Shown piece by piece: positions 8,792 through 16,199 of a stretch of 64,000 nt of DNA. Each line of letters opens with the position of its first letter. Position 1 is the stretch's first letter. The DNA is taken from NCBI RefSeq assembly GCF_900115625.1, contig NZ_FOXD01000008.1, positions 84,372 to 148,371 of the forward strand, written 5' to 3'. The notes below the pieces were generated by a model. The model was not told the DNA's origin, searched no databases, and worked only from the letters and a program-made list of their open reading frames with translations. The DNA comes from Salibacterium halotolerans (GTDB lineage: Bacteria; Bacillota; Bacilli; Bacillales; Marinococcaceae). The position numbers and the translations under genes were made by a program.

Positions 8792-8884
8792 ATGGTTAGA
8801 AAAATTCTCATCGCGCTTGCCATTATTGCAGGCATCTATATTCTTTTCACTATATTGGGTATCATTTCATTCATAACGGCCTGA
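8792..8884 (+). CDS. 30-residue single-TM small protein
   Basis: ATG at 8792 opens MVRKILIALAIIAGIYILF and ends FITA at a TGA (8882-8884). It has two basic residues followed by one continuous hydrophobic helix, the usual layout of a small membrane peptide. A GGAG lies 11 bases upstream. It is just after the ABC operon and before family A copy 2. Another such peptide occurs at 21207. Translation is plausible but unproven. Confidence 0.4.
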   Translation: MVRKILIALAIIAGIYILFTILGIISFITA

Positions 8885-8967
8885 AAAGCTTTCCCATCCA
8901 GCTCAGCTTTTAATCGTCCGGGAGTTATGTCCTTTGAAAGCTGGAGTGGAGCGCACGCTATGTCACA

Positions 8968-9214
8968 ATAATGGACAATTTGACATGTGATATGTCCGTA
9001 AAATCAGGATTAGAGACATTTTTACGGGATTCGGGCGGGAAAATGTCTGTAATGTAAAAATAACGGACATTTTCCCAGGCAGATTGTCCAGTAACCAAAG
9101 ATAACGGACATTTTGCGGCGGAACGTATCCGTAAAAGAATTTCTTCTAAAGTGCACTTTGGAAAAAATATTTTGGTATTGTAACGCTTAGACGGCATCTA
9201 AGCGTCACTTTTTT
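8968..9214 (+). ncRNA. Structured intergenic element, family A copy 2 (candidate non-coding RNA)
   Basis: Second copy of the element at 5608-5859, in the same orientation, with the same order of blocks and a terminator at the same relative place. Nearly the whole 8885-9337 gap is accounted for by this element and the convergent terminator after it. No ORF is supported inside it. Confidence 0.55.
9180..9214 (+). terminator. Terminator closing family A copy 2
   Basis: Stem ACGCTTAGA / TCTAAGCGT with a 5-base loop, then TTTTTT at 9209-9214. Stem bases differ from copy 1 but pairing is kept. Confidence 0.7.
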
Positions 9215-9298
9215 GATCCAAGCTCATGATTGTGGGTGTTTGCGCCGGTCCAGGCGTCACAATGTGCAACAGCCCGGACCATTGTGATCCGTAGAATA

Positions 9299-9332
9299 AA
9301 ACAAAGTACTCCCGGCCAACCCGGCCGGGAGT
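9299..9332 (-). terminator. Terminator of the yvrJ-DUF2922-DUF1659 group
   Basis: Read on the minus strand, ACTCCCGGCC and GGCCGGGAGT form a perfect 10-bp stem with a 5-base loop, followed by a T-rich run. It lies directly after the stop of the YvrJ-like gene. Confidence 0.75.
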
Positions 9333-9337
9333 GCTTG

Positions 9338-9526
9338 TTACTGAAGCGGCGTTGTTTTTTCATGGGACTCAAGAGTAACAGGGCGGACGGCTGCTGTCTC
9401 TGCCTGCTCCCGGGCCTGGACGACATAGATCAGGGTGTCGAGTTTTTTCTCCATCCGGTGCAGGAGGTAAAACGCGATCACCGTGCTGATGCCGTATTCC
9501 CCTACGGCATTGAGCCACACATCCAT
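9338..9526 (-). CDS. YvrJ family small protein
   Basis: 62 residues: a short N-terminal helix with the motif GEYGISTVIAFYLLHRMEKK, followed by a charged helix (LDTLIYVVQAREQ). This is the YvrJ pattern of one membrane-associated helix, which is widespread in Bacillaceae and has no known role. GGAAAGGAGGTGG precedes the ATG. It lies downstream of DUF2922 and DUF1659 genes on the same strand, a standard Bacillus arrangement, and ends at the terminator at 9299-9332. Confidence 0.8.
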   Translation of the reverse strand: MDVWLNAVGEYGISTVIAFYLLHRMEKKLDTLIYVVQAREQAETAAVRPVTLESHEKTTPLQ

Positions 9527-9582
9527 ACCGCCACCTCCTTTCCAAAAAGAAAGACCGGCCCCATCAGCCGGTCTTCTCTGGT

Positions 9583-9801
9583 TTATAATTCAAACACCGT
9601 GTCGACGGTACGTTCCACAATACGGGCGTCCCGTTTGGCGGTGATGCTTCCGCCTGTCGAGAAAAACACGTCTTCGTTCAGCACCGCATCCATCGCCGCT
9701 TCCACCGCCTGCGGATCTGCCGGGTCCACCGGAGCATCCACAGAAACCGTGACATTCCGGCCTTCTTCATTGGAAAAACGCAGTTCGATTCGCTTACTCA
9801 T
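9583..9801 (-). CDS. DUF2922 domain-containing protein
   Basis: 72 residues beginning SKRIELRFSNEEGRNVTVSV and containing the conserved central VEAAMDAVLNEDVFFS segment, which fits DUF2922. The protein is soluble, small and of unknown function. A strong AAGGAGG site is present, with overlap-free spacing of about 40 bp from its neighbours. It belongs to the same transcript as DUF1659 (upstream) and YvrJ (downstream). Confidence 0.85.
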   Translation of the reverse strand: MSKRIELRFSNEEGRNVTVSVDAPVDPADPQAVEAAMDAVLNEDVFFSTGGSITAKRDARIVERTVDTVFEL

Positions 9802-9840
9802 GCGCGCAGCCTCCTTTTCTTATTTTTTTCACACATGCCT

Positions 9841-10053
9841 TTATTCGGTAATGTCGTACTCGTTTGTGCGGGTGACCGCGGTGACAGGCAGCTCCTGAAG
9901 CTGCCCGAGGGCTGTGGCGACGGTCAACAGCGAAGGATCCGCCGCTTCCGGTTTGACGTTGTTGAAATTCTTCTGCTTGAATACAGTCTCCCCGGTTTCG
10001 TCCATACCGGCGTTGAATTCAAGGGTGAGACGAGAGTTGATCATTTCAGCCAT
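9841..10053 (-). CDS. DUF1659 domain-containing protein
   Basis: 70 residues. SRLTLEFNAGMDETGETVFK and the KNFNNVKPEA segment match the DUF1659 layout; the C-terminal part (ALGQLQELPVTAVTRTNEY) also fits. It is the first gene of the three-gene minus-strand group, with AAAGGAGGTG before its ATG. The function is unknown across the family. A run of nine or more G residues at about 10101-10109 lies just upstream and may be a slippage hotspot in the leader. Confidence 0.85.
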   Translation of the reverse strand: MAEMINSRLTLEFNAGMDETGETVFKQKNFNNVKPEAADPSLLTVATALGQLQELPVTAVTRTNEYDITE

Positions 10054-10136
10054 AGGCTTTCACCTCCTTTCACGTTATATATAAGGAAAAATAGGGAAAA
10101 GGGGGGGGGAGCTGTTACATAGAATGATAGAAAAAG

Positions 10137-10177
10137 GAGTATCCTGGTTTGATACTCTTTCGTAACAAGCGTATAAT
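10137..10177 (+). promoter_or_regulatory. Promoter and palindromic operator of the MDR pump operon
   Basis: TTGATA (10149-10154), a 17-base spacer and TATAAT (10172-10177) form a near-consensus sigma-A promoter. The palindrome GAGTATC-N7-GATACTC (10137-10143, 10151-10157) covers the -35 box, so a repressor bound there would block RNA polymerase. The MarR/GbsR-like regulator encoded downstream at 11698 is the obvious candidate ligand. That pairing is inference. Confidence 0.65.
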
Positions 10178-10223
10178 GAAATATTCACGTAGAAAGAACG
10201 AATAAGAGGAGATACGGGTAAAA

Positions 10224-11669
10224 ATGAGTGAAGAAGTGAGCTACAACCGCGTGGTGATTGCTGCGCTGTTAATCGCAGGGTCGTTTGTGGCAATCTTGAA
10301 CCAGACATTAATGATAACGGCCATCCCGCCGATTATGCAGGAAATGAATATCAGTGAAAACACCGCCCAGTGGCTGACGACGGTGTTCATGTTGATTAAT
10401 GGGATTATGATACCGGTTTCAGCTTTTTTGATGGAAAAATTTACGACCCGGCAGCTGTTTCTGACGGCGATGAGCGTGTTTGCGGTGGGGACTTTTGTTG
10501 GCGGCCTGGCTACCAATTTTCCGTTTCTGATTACGGGCCGGGTCATCCAGTCGGCCGGAGCGGGCGTCATGCTGCCGCTCATGCAGACAATTTTTCTACT
10601 TATTTTCCCGGTGGAAAAACGCGGGGCCGCGATGGGTTACATCGGTCTTGTCATTTCGTTTGCGCCGGCGATTGGTCCGACGGTTTCCGGCTGGGTCACG
10701 ACGAACTATGACTGGCGCCTGTTGTTCTGGGGCATTGTGCCGCTTGCGCTGATCATGATTGTCGTTGCTTATTTTGTGATGCGCAATGTGACGGAACTGA
10801 AAAACCCGAAAGTCGATCCGGTGTCGATTACCCTTTCCACACTCGGTTTCGGCGGTATGCTGTACGGTTTCACGAGCGCCGGAAACAACGGCTGGGGCAA
10901 TCCACTCACACTGATCACCCTGTTTGGCGGCATGCTGCTTGTGTTCTTTTTCATCCGGCGGCAGCTCCACGTGCCGAATCCGATGCTGGAGTTCCGGGTG
11001 TTCCGCCAGCGCATTTTCACGTATTCAACCATCATCTGTATGGTCGGCTTTGTCGGGTTGATCGGTCTGGAGACATTGATTCCGCTGTACATGCAGAACA
11101 TGCGTGATTTTACAGCTGTGGAATCGGGGCTTGTGCTGCTGCCCGGGGCGTTGATCGCAGGACTCATGTCGCCGGTGACCGGCCGTATTTTTGACAAAGT
11201 CGGAGCGAAGGCGCTTGCCATTCCAGGTTTTATTCTGATGTCGGTGTCGACACTTGGTTTCATGTTTATCGGGACCGCGACACCGATGGTTATCCTCGCC
11301 GTATTGTACGCGGTGCGGATGTTCGGATTTTCAATGGTCATGATGCCGGTCAACACGGAAGGTTTAAATGAAATCCCGTCCAAATTGATCCCGCACGGTG
11401 CCGCGGTGACAAACACTACCCGCCAGCTGGCGGCTTCCATCGGAACGGCGCTTCTTGTCACGACGATGACAACCGCGCAGCAGTCGGCGGGAAGCTGGCC
11501 GGCGGTGGAACATGCTGATATTTTCGGTGCGAAAGTGGCATTTGGTGTCCTTTTTGTTTTGACAGCGGGAGCCTTGCTGCTGTCGCTCAAGCTCCAGCGG
11601 ACATCGCCGCCGACGGATGAAGAATGGGACGCAGAAACCCAGCGGAGAAGAGCGCTCAAACAATCGTGA
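10224..11669 (+). CDS. DHA2-type multidrug MFS transporter (EmrB/QacA family)
   Basis: 481 residues, about 14 transmembrane helices. The N-terminus AILNQTLMITAIPPIMQEM matches the motif D1 region of DHA2 drug:proton antiporters; GRVIQSAGAGVMLPLMQT and the motif-C-like GLVISFAPAIGPTVSGW segment support this. It should export hydrophobic drugs or stress compounds using the proton gradient. AGAGGAGATACGGG precedes the ATG. Its stop lies 28 bp before the regulator gene, so the pump and its regulator form one operon driven by the 10149 promoter. Confidence 0.88.
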   Translation: MSEEVSYNRVVIAALLIAGSFVAILNQTLMITAIPPIMQEMNISENTAQWLTTVFMLINGIMIPVSAFLMEKFTTRQLFLTAMSVFAVGTFVGGLATNFPFLITGRVIQSAGAGVMLPLMQTIFLLIFPVEKRGAAMGYIGLVISFAPAIGPTVSGWVTTNYDWRLLFWGIVPLALIMIVVAYFVMRNVTELKNPKVDPVSITLSTLGFGGMLYGFTSAGNNGWGNPLTLITLFGGMLLVFFFIRRQLHVPNPMLEFRVFRQRIFTYSTIICMVGFVGLIGLETLIPLYMQNMRDFTAVESGLVLLPGALIAGLMSPVTGRIFDKVGAKALAIPGFILMSVSTLGFMFIGTATPMVILAVLYAVRMFGFSMVMMPVNTEGLNEIPSKLIPHGAAVTNTTRQLAASIGTALLVTTMTTAQQSAGSWPAVEHADIFGAKVAFGVLFVLTAGALLLSLKLQRTSPPTDEEWDAETQRRRALKQS

Positions 11670-11697
11670 TGATACAATACAGGGTGGAGGGATTCTA

Positions 11698-12273
11698 GTG
11701 AGACAACAATCCGCGGAATCAAAAGTACAAGACGCCGAAAATGAAGTGATCAGCGCCATCGCCGAAACGATGGATCTGTATGGCATCACCCCGTCCATCG
11801 GCCGTCTTTATGCGACGATGTACTTTAAACACGATTCGATGACGCTGGATGAAATGAAAGACGAACTCGGGATGACAAAACCGAGCATGAGTACCGCGGT
11901 GCGCAATCTGCAGGATATCCAGATTGTACGCAAGACCTGGCAGAAAGGGTCGCGCAAAGACCATTTCACAGCAGAGAAAGATTTCTTCAATTATTTCACC
12001 CGTTTTTTCGGGAATAAATGGAAAAGAGAAGCCGAGCTGAACCTTTATGCGATCCATGAGGCACAGGAGGAGCTGCTGGAGGTGCTCGAAGATGAGGAGA
12101 CGGATGCGTATCTGCTGGAGAGAGCACAAAAGGATCTCGAGCAGCTGCAGGAGTACGAGAAATACTGTTACTGGCTGCAGAAGCTGGTCGGCGCGATGGA
12201 GTCCGGCGAGATTTTCGACCTGCTTCCGGTGGATGACATAAAACCCGGGAAAGGGAATTTCAGCGGGAAGTAA
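11698..12273 (+). CDS. GbsR/MarR family transcriptional regulator
   Basis: 191 residues. ITPSIGRLYATMYF, then a helix-turn-helix (MTLDEMKDELGMTKPSMSTAVRNLQDI) and wing (RKTWQKGSRKDHFTAEKDFFNYF), followed by a helical dimerisation region, as in GbsR, OpcR and CudC of Bacillus. GTG at 11698 is preceded by GGTGGAGGG at a good distance, whereas earlier in-frame starts lie inside the pump gene. GbsR proteins often control osmoprotectant genes, but here the partner is an MDR pump, so the regulator probably controls the operon it sits in. Confidence 0.85.
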   Translation: MRQQSAESKVQDAENEVISAIAETMDLYGITPSIGRLYATMYFKHDSMTLDEMKDELGMTKPSMSTAVRNLQDIQIVRKTWQKGSRKDHFTAEKDFFNYFTRFFGNKWKREAELNLYAIHEAQEELLEVLEDEETDAYLLERAQKDLEQLQEYEKYCYWLQKLVGAMESGEIFDLLPVDDIKPGKGNFSGK

Positions 12274-12366
12274 CCGGTGCGGGCATCATTTTTTTCGTTT
12301 AACACCGGCTGGAAGCGGATAAAGTTCTATATACTAAATGATTTATCAACCGGAGAAAGGAACATA

Positions 12367-13059
12367 ATGATGCTGTCCTTTACGTCCCAACAACTTTCGA
12401 GGCCGGTCGTCCAGGCTTTTCTTGCTATTATGGCAGCACTGATTGCCATCGGCGGCTCGTTTTATATCTTTGTCGAACTGGCCGATGAGGTGGCCGAGCA
12501 GGAGAAATTCGCGCTCGACCGCATGACGGCCGATGCCGTGGCATCGATTCGGACCGGCTGGCTCGACACGGCGATGGCTGTCATCACCGAAATTGGATCG
12601 GTAGCCTGGCTCACGACAGGGTCGATCCTGCTGGCGGCATTCATGTTTTTTGCCTACCGCAGGAAGTGGTGGCGCCTTCTTTACTTTGCCGTGGCGATGA
12701 TCGGCATCAGCATACTGACGAAATCCCTGAAGCTCATCCTTGAACGGCAGCGCCCCGATGTGCTGCAGCAGCACGACGGGACAGGCTTCAGTTTTCCAAG
12801 CGGCCATTCCACCGGCCCGATCGTGTTCTACGGGTTTATCGTCTATCTCGTGCTTCGAAGCTCGATGCCGCGCACAGCGAAATGGCTGGTGAACAGCGCC
12901 CTTGTGATTCTCACCCTGCTGATCGGATTCAGCCGGGTGTATCTGAACGTGCACTATATCACCGACGTGATCGGCGGCTTCTCCCTCGGTCTCTGCTGGC
13001 TCACCGTCTGCCTGCTCGTACTGGAATTCTCCTTGTGGAGAAAAAAACGGAGAGCGTAG
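12367..13059 (+). CDS. PAP2 family phosphatase (membrane)
   Basis: 230 residues with six transmembrane helices. The three phosphatase motifs are complete: KSLKLILERQRP, FPSGHS and SRVYLNVHYITDV. It probably dephosphorylates a membrane lipid phosphate such as phosphatidylglycerol phosphate, undecaprenyl pyrophosphate or phosphatidate, with the active site on the outer face. GGAGAAAGGAAC sits before the tandem ATG-ATG at 12367; longer in-frame starts have no ribosome site. It stands alone between the regulator and an inverted-repeat-rich gap. Confidence 0.88.
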   Translation: MMLSFTSQQLSRPVVQAFLAIMAALIAIGGSFYIFVELADEVAEQEKFALDRMTADAVASIRTGWLDTAMAVITEIGSVAWLTTGSILLAAFMFFAYRRKWWRLLYFAVAMIGISILTKSLKLILERQRPDVLQQHDGTGFSFPSGHSTGPIVFYGFIVYLVLRSSMPRTAKWLVNSALVILTLLIGFSRVYLNVHYITDVIGGFSLGLCWLTVCLLVLEFSLWRKKRRA

Positions 13060-13064
13060 AGGAT

Positions 13065-13245
13065 TATAACGACGTTTAGACACCGATTTTTCGTGCCAAC
13101 GTCGTTGGGCGCTCGTCCGAGTGACGTTTAGGGGAGAAAAAACAGCGGCAAACGCAACCATGGAGACGTCATGGTTACGTTTAAGCCGTCCGCAGGCATG
13201 CCAAACGTCATCATGAACCGCTGCACGCGGCGTTTTTCCCTGCAT
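13065..13245. repeat. Inverted-repeat-rich intergenic block after the PAP2 gene
   Basis: Contains AACGACGTT paired with AACGTCGTT (21-base loop), then AACCATG-GAGACGT-CATGGTT (perfect 7-bp arms, extended with one mismatch), with ACGTTTA or AAACGTC words recurring through the block, and AGCGG/CCGCT at its ends. No ORF is supported here. It could be a structured RNA or a decayed repeat; I found no second copy in the window. Confidence 0.4.
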
Positions 13246-13254
13246 AACAAAGAA

Positions 13255-13296
13255 AACAGGCCGGGCGATTTTCATCAATCGTCCGGCCTGTTGCGT
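13255..13296. terminator. Bidirectional terminator
   Basis: AACAGGCCGGGCGATT and AATCGTCCGGCCTGTT pair over 16 bp with one G-T wobble and a 6-base loop. A T-run follows on the plus strand; A-rich sequence on the other side serves the minus strand. It separates the PAP2 gene from the convergent acidic-protein gene. Confidence 0.8.
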
Positions 13297-13312
13297 TTTT
13301 ACCCCGAAAGAG

Positions 13313-13678
13313 TTATTCCACAGGGGCTTCAGCTTCGCCTTTACGTATGATTTCCCGGCGGTACGGGAAGTCTTCTTCATTTTCTTCCAAAAAAGGGAAG
13401 TGATTGTATTCGATACAAAGGCTGCGCTCGTACTCATTGATGACGGTGCACGCCTTGTTTTTATAGGATACCTGCTGTCCGATGGTGAACAGAGATTTGC
13501 CGACATCTGGTTCGGACGATTTTTTTTCTTCTTCCTCATCGTCCTCATCTTCTTCGGATTCCTCTGACTCTTCGTCCAGTTCCTCGTTTTCTTCCTCTTC
13601 GTCCCGCCGTTCATTTTGCTCTTCTTCGTCGTCGAGCTTATCGAATTCCTGATTTTCATTTTGCTGTTCATCTGCCAT
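13313..13678 (-). CDS. Highly acidic protein with a C-terminal KOW/SH3-like domain
   Basis: 121 residues from ATG 13678 (MADEQQNEN), preceded by AAGGGGTGAG. Residues ~10-60 are almost entirely Glu, Asp, Ser and Asn with few hydrophobics, so this part is likely disordered. The last 60 residues (GKSLFTIGQQVSYKNKACTVINEYER) look like a small beta-barrel of the SH3 or KOW type. No family is recognised. The acidic tail could bind basic proteins or act as a hydration domain. It is a single gene with a convergent neighbour. Confidence 0.65.
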   Translation of the reverse strand: MADEQQNENQEFDKLDDEEEQNERRDEEEENEELDEESEESEEDEDDEEEEKKSSEPDVGKSLFTIGQQVSYKNKACTVINEYERSLCIEYNHFPFLEENEEDFPYRREIIRKGEAEAPVE

Positions 13679-13720
13679 GTGTCTCACCCCTTCCACAAAG
13701 TTTCCCTGTTTTTTCTGTTT

Positions 13721-14407
13721 TTAAGCACGGGCTTCCCGCCGAATCGCCTGAACTTCTTCCTTCAGCGTCTCGGTGTCGATCTGCTGCTCGATGTTTTTCT
13801 TCATGATCCAGCCAAGCATCGAAAGGATGACAGCCAGTGTTCCGAGAAAAAGCAGATTTACCGGTTTTAACGATAACAGACTCGACCCAAAGACGCCAAA
13901 CATAAGAGATCCCGGGATGGTTCCAATCGCGGTGGCAAAAAGAAATTTCCAGAATCCTACCTCTGTTTTGGCAGAGATGTAGGTCAGGAGATCGAAATTC
14001 AGCACCGGCAGCAGCCGCAGCATCAAAATGGCTTCGAATCCATTCTCCTCCATCTTTTCTTTCACAGCGAGCAGGTTTTCCCTGCCGTTATCCTCCAGGC
14101 TCCCGCCGCCTGCAAACGTCCGGAGCGCGTAAAACGAAGCCGCCGCGCCGAGCACGGTACCGGTCACGATGTAGACGAAACCGAGCACCGGACCAAAGAC
14201 GAGGCTGCACGACACGGCGATGATGGAGAGCGGCAGCAGGGTGAAGGGCGGAGGGCGGAGGAGAAACGCTCCGAGAAAGATAAACGGAGCGGCTCCGTCC
14301 AGTTCTTCAACCGCTGCTTTAATGTCCTCCGGTTTGATTTGGAAAACAAAGTGGTTCATCACGACAAGAAACGCCGCCAGGATGAGAAGAACCGTGATTT
14401 TTATCAA
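13721..14407 (-). CDS. TVP38/TMEM64 family membrane protein
   Basis: About 228 residues with six hydrophobic helices. The central GFVYIVTGTVLGAAASFYALR motif and LRLLPVLNFDLLTYISA are the TVP38 (SNARE-associated/DedA-like) core. These proteins are thought to be lipid scramblases or flippases. The start is unclear: TTG 14407 has no Shine-Dalgarno site, whereas an in-frame CTG at 14434 has AAGGG about 8 bases upstream and gives a basic N-terminus (NSSKLKSFLIK) typical of the family. The true start may therefore be the non-canonical CTG. The coding end is soluble and charged. Confidence 0.8.
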   Translation of the reverse strand: MIKITVLLILAAFLVVMNHFVFQIKPEDIKAAVEELDGAAPFIFLGAFLLRPPPFTLLPLSIIAVSCSLVFGPVLGFVYIVTGTVLGAAASFYALRTFAGGGSLEDNGRENLLAVKEKMEENGFEAILMLRLLPVLNFDLLTYISAKTEVGFWKFLFATAIGTIPGSLMFGVFGSSLLSLKPVNLLFLGTLAVILSMLGWIMKKNIEQQIDTETLKEEVQAIRREARA

Positions 14408-14507
14408 AAAACTTTTTAGTTTGCTGCTGTTCAGCGCTGTCCCTTACTTCCTACATAAATGAAAGTATTATAACATCTTTACATTTAAAAAGGAAAGATA
14501 TACACTA

Positions 14508-14537
14508 ATATCGAAATGCGATATCGGATTTCGATAT
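14508..14537 (+). promoter_or_regulatory. PadR-type operator
   Basis: Perfect inverted repeat ATATCGAAAT (14508-14517) and ATTTCGATAT (14528-14537), with ATATCG again in the spacer. It lies just before the ribosome site of the padR gene, so the regulator probably represses itself and chrA. Confidence 0.65.
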
Positions 14538-14553
14538 CAAAGGGGATGACAGG

Positions 14554-14859
14554 TTGGAAAATAAAATCTTACGGAAACTGTTTCTCGGTTTTATTCACAT
14601 CCATATTCTTTATCATGCGGATAAAGAAGGGATTTATGGGTCGTGGATGCTCGAGGAACTAAAGGGACACGGCTATGACATCAGCGCGGGCACGCTGTAC
14701 CCGATTCTGCACCAGATGGAGAAGGACGGCCTGCTTTACAAAAAAGAAATCAAGGTGGAAGGCCATATCCGAAAGTATTACGGTGCAACCGGCCAGGGGG
14801 TGGAGGTGATGAAGGAAGCACGCGTGAAAGCTTATGAGTTATTCAAAGAAATCAAGTGA
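14554..14859 (+). CDS. PadR family transcriptional regulator
   Basis: 101 residues, TTG start with AGGGGATGA upstream. The PadR winged helix is clear: HILYHADKEGIYGSWMLEELKGHGYDISAGTLYPILHQMEKDGLLYKK, then a wing (IRKYYGATGQGVEVMKEA). This is the short form that lacks the long C-terminal dimerisation helix. It is followed after 15 bp by the chromate transporter gene, and a perfect palindrome sits upstream. It therefore very likely controls chromate efflux; PadR-linked chrA operons occur in Bacillaceae. Confidence 0.85.
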   Translation: MENKILRKLFLGFIHIHILYHADKEGIYGSWMLEELKGHGYDISAGTLYPILHQMEKDGLLYKKEIKVEGHIRKYYGATGQGVEVMKEARVKAYELFKEIK

Positions 14860-14874
14860 TGGGGGAAGGAAACC

Positions 14875-16065
14875 GTGACGGAAAAACATCGTATCATGAC
14901 GCTGCTGGAGATTTTATGGACGTCCCTGAAACTGGGCCTGACATCGTTTGGCGGGCCGGTTGCGCATCTGGCTTATTTCAAGGAGGAATACATCGACCGC
15001 AAAAAATGGCTGAATGACAGAACGTACGCCGATTTGATCGCAGTCTGTCAATTTCTACCCGGCCCGGCGAGCAGCCAGGTCGGAATGTCGATCGGGATGC
15101 TGCGGGGCGGCTTCGTGGGAGGGCTCGTCTCGTGGTTCGGCTTTACGCTGCCGTCGGTGATTGTGCTGATCGTGTTTGCGCTCTTGTACCAGACGTTTTC
15201 GCTTGAAGACGCGGTTTTTATTCAGAGCCTGAAAGTCGTGGCAGCAGCTGTCGTTCTGCATGCACTCCTCGGCATGGGAGGCAAACTTGCTCCGGACGGC
15301 ATGCGGAAAGGGATGGCGGTGGCGGCCGCGGTCGTAATGCTGCTCTTTCCATCCGCCTGGGTCCAGTTGCTCGTCATCGCCGCAGCCGGGATCGCGGGCT
15401 GGACGTTGTTTCAAAACAAAGCCGAATCCACGCTCGAATCCTTTGACACTGGTCTTTCCAAAAAAGCCGGCCTGATCTCGCTTAGTATACTGCTGCTTCT
15501 TCTCGTGCTGCTGCCGGTTCTCTCGGGCGCGATGGAAAACCCGCTCGTGCGGATCTTTGACATCTTCTTCCGCGTCGGGGCGCTCGTGTTCGGCGGCGGC
15601 CACGTCGTCCTGCCGATGATCGAACGCGAACTCGTGCCGCTGGGCCTGCTGTCAGCGGACCAGTTTCTCGCCGGCTACGGGATGGCGCAGGCGGTGCCGG
15701 GTCCGCTGTTCACCTTTTCAAGTTACCTCGGCACGATGATGCAGGGCATTGGCGGCGCCGTCACCGCCACAATCGCGATTTTTCTGCCGTCGTTTCTGCT
15801 TATTACGGCCGCGCTGCCGTTTTTAAATGAACTGCGCCGGCGCGTATCATTTCAGGCTGTTCTCATGGGCGTCAATGCCGCCGTGGTCGGCATCCTGCTC
15901 GCTGCGTTTTACGACCCGGTCGTGCAGAGTTCCATCTTTGACACCGGCGACTTCGCGCTCGGCCTCGTCTTGTTTGCGCTCTTGAACGTCTGGAAAGTAC
16001 CGGCCTGGATGATCGTGATTCTAGGCGTCGCTGGCGGATACATCCTTCACTTCAGCGGCCTTTAA
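14875..16065 (+). CDS. chrA: Chromate efflux transporter ChrA
   Basis: 396 residues with two tandem CHR domains (about 10-180 and 205-390). Domain 1 carries SFGGPVAHLAYFKEEYIDRK and LPGPASSQ; domain 2 carries VFGGGHVVLPMIERE and QAVPGPLFTFSSYLG. These are the hallmark chromate transporter motifs. The protein exports chromate, a toxic sulfate mimic, from the cytoplasm. GTG start with GGGGAAGGAAAC upstream; co-transcribed with padR. The downstream 130 bp hold no gene. Confidence 0.88.
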   Translation: MTEKHRIMTLLEILWTSLKLGLTSFGGPVAHLAYFKEEYIDRKKWLNDRTYADLIAVCQFLPGPASSQVGMSIGMLRGGFVGGLVSWFGFTLPSVIVLIVFALLYQTFSLEDAVFIQSLKVVAAAVVLHALLGMGGKLAPDGMRKGMAVAAAVVMLLFPSAWVQLLVIAAAGIAGWTLFQNKAESTLESFDTGLSKKAGLISLSILLLLLVLLPVLSGAMENPLVRIFDIFFRVGALVFGGGHVVLPMIERELVPLGLLSADQFLAGYGMAQAVPGPLFTFSSYLGTMMQGIGGAVTATIAIFLPSFLLITAALPFLNELRRRVSFQAVLMGVNAAVVGILLAAFYDPVVQSSIFDTGDFALGLVLFALLNVWKVPAWMIVILGVAGGYILHFSGL

Positions 16066-16199
16066 ACAGAAAGTGATCCAGACGAGAAGGAAAAGCTGTA
16101 ATAAAAAATGGAAACAGGACGTTTTTCTGCTGAAAGAAAGTGGAACATAAAGAAAGAAACGAACATCATACCGCGCAGAAATAAAGGAGAGGATTACCG

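Noticed and set aside
10769..11722. 317-residue minus-strand ORF opposite the MDR pump
   Set aside because: Mirror frame of a GC-biased coding sequence; no start signal or domain is visible.
12346..13671. Long 441-residue minus-strand ORF
   Set aside because: It is antisense to the PAP2 gene and overlaps the acidic-protein gene in another frame; its Lys/Arg/Asn-rich composition is that of a shadow frame.
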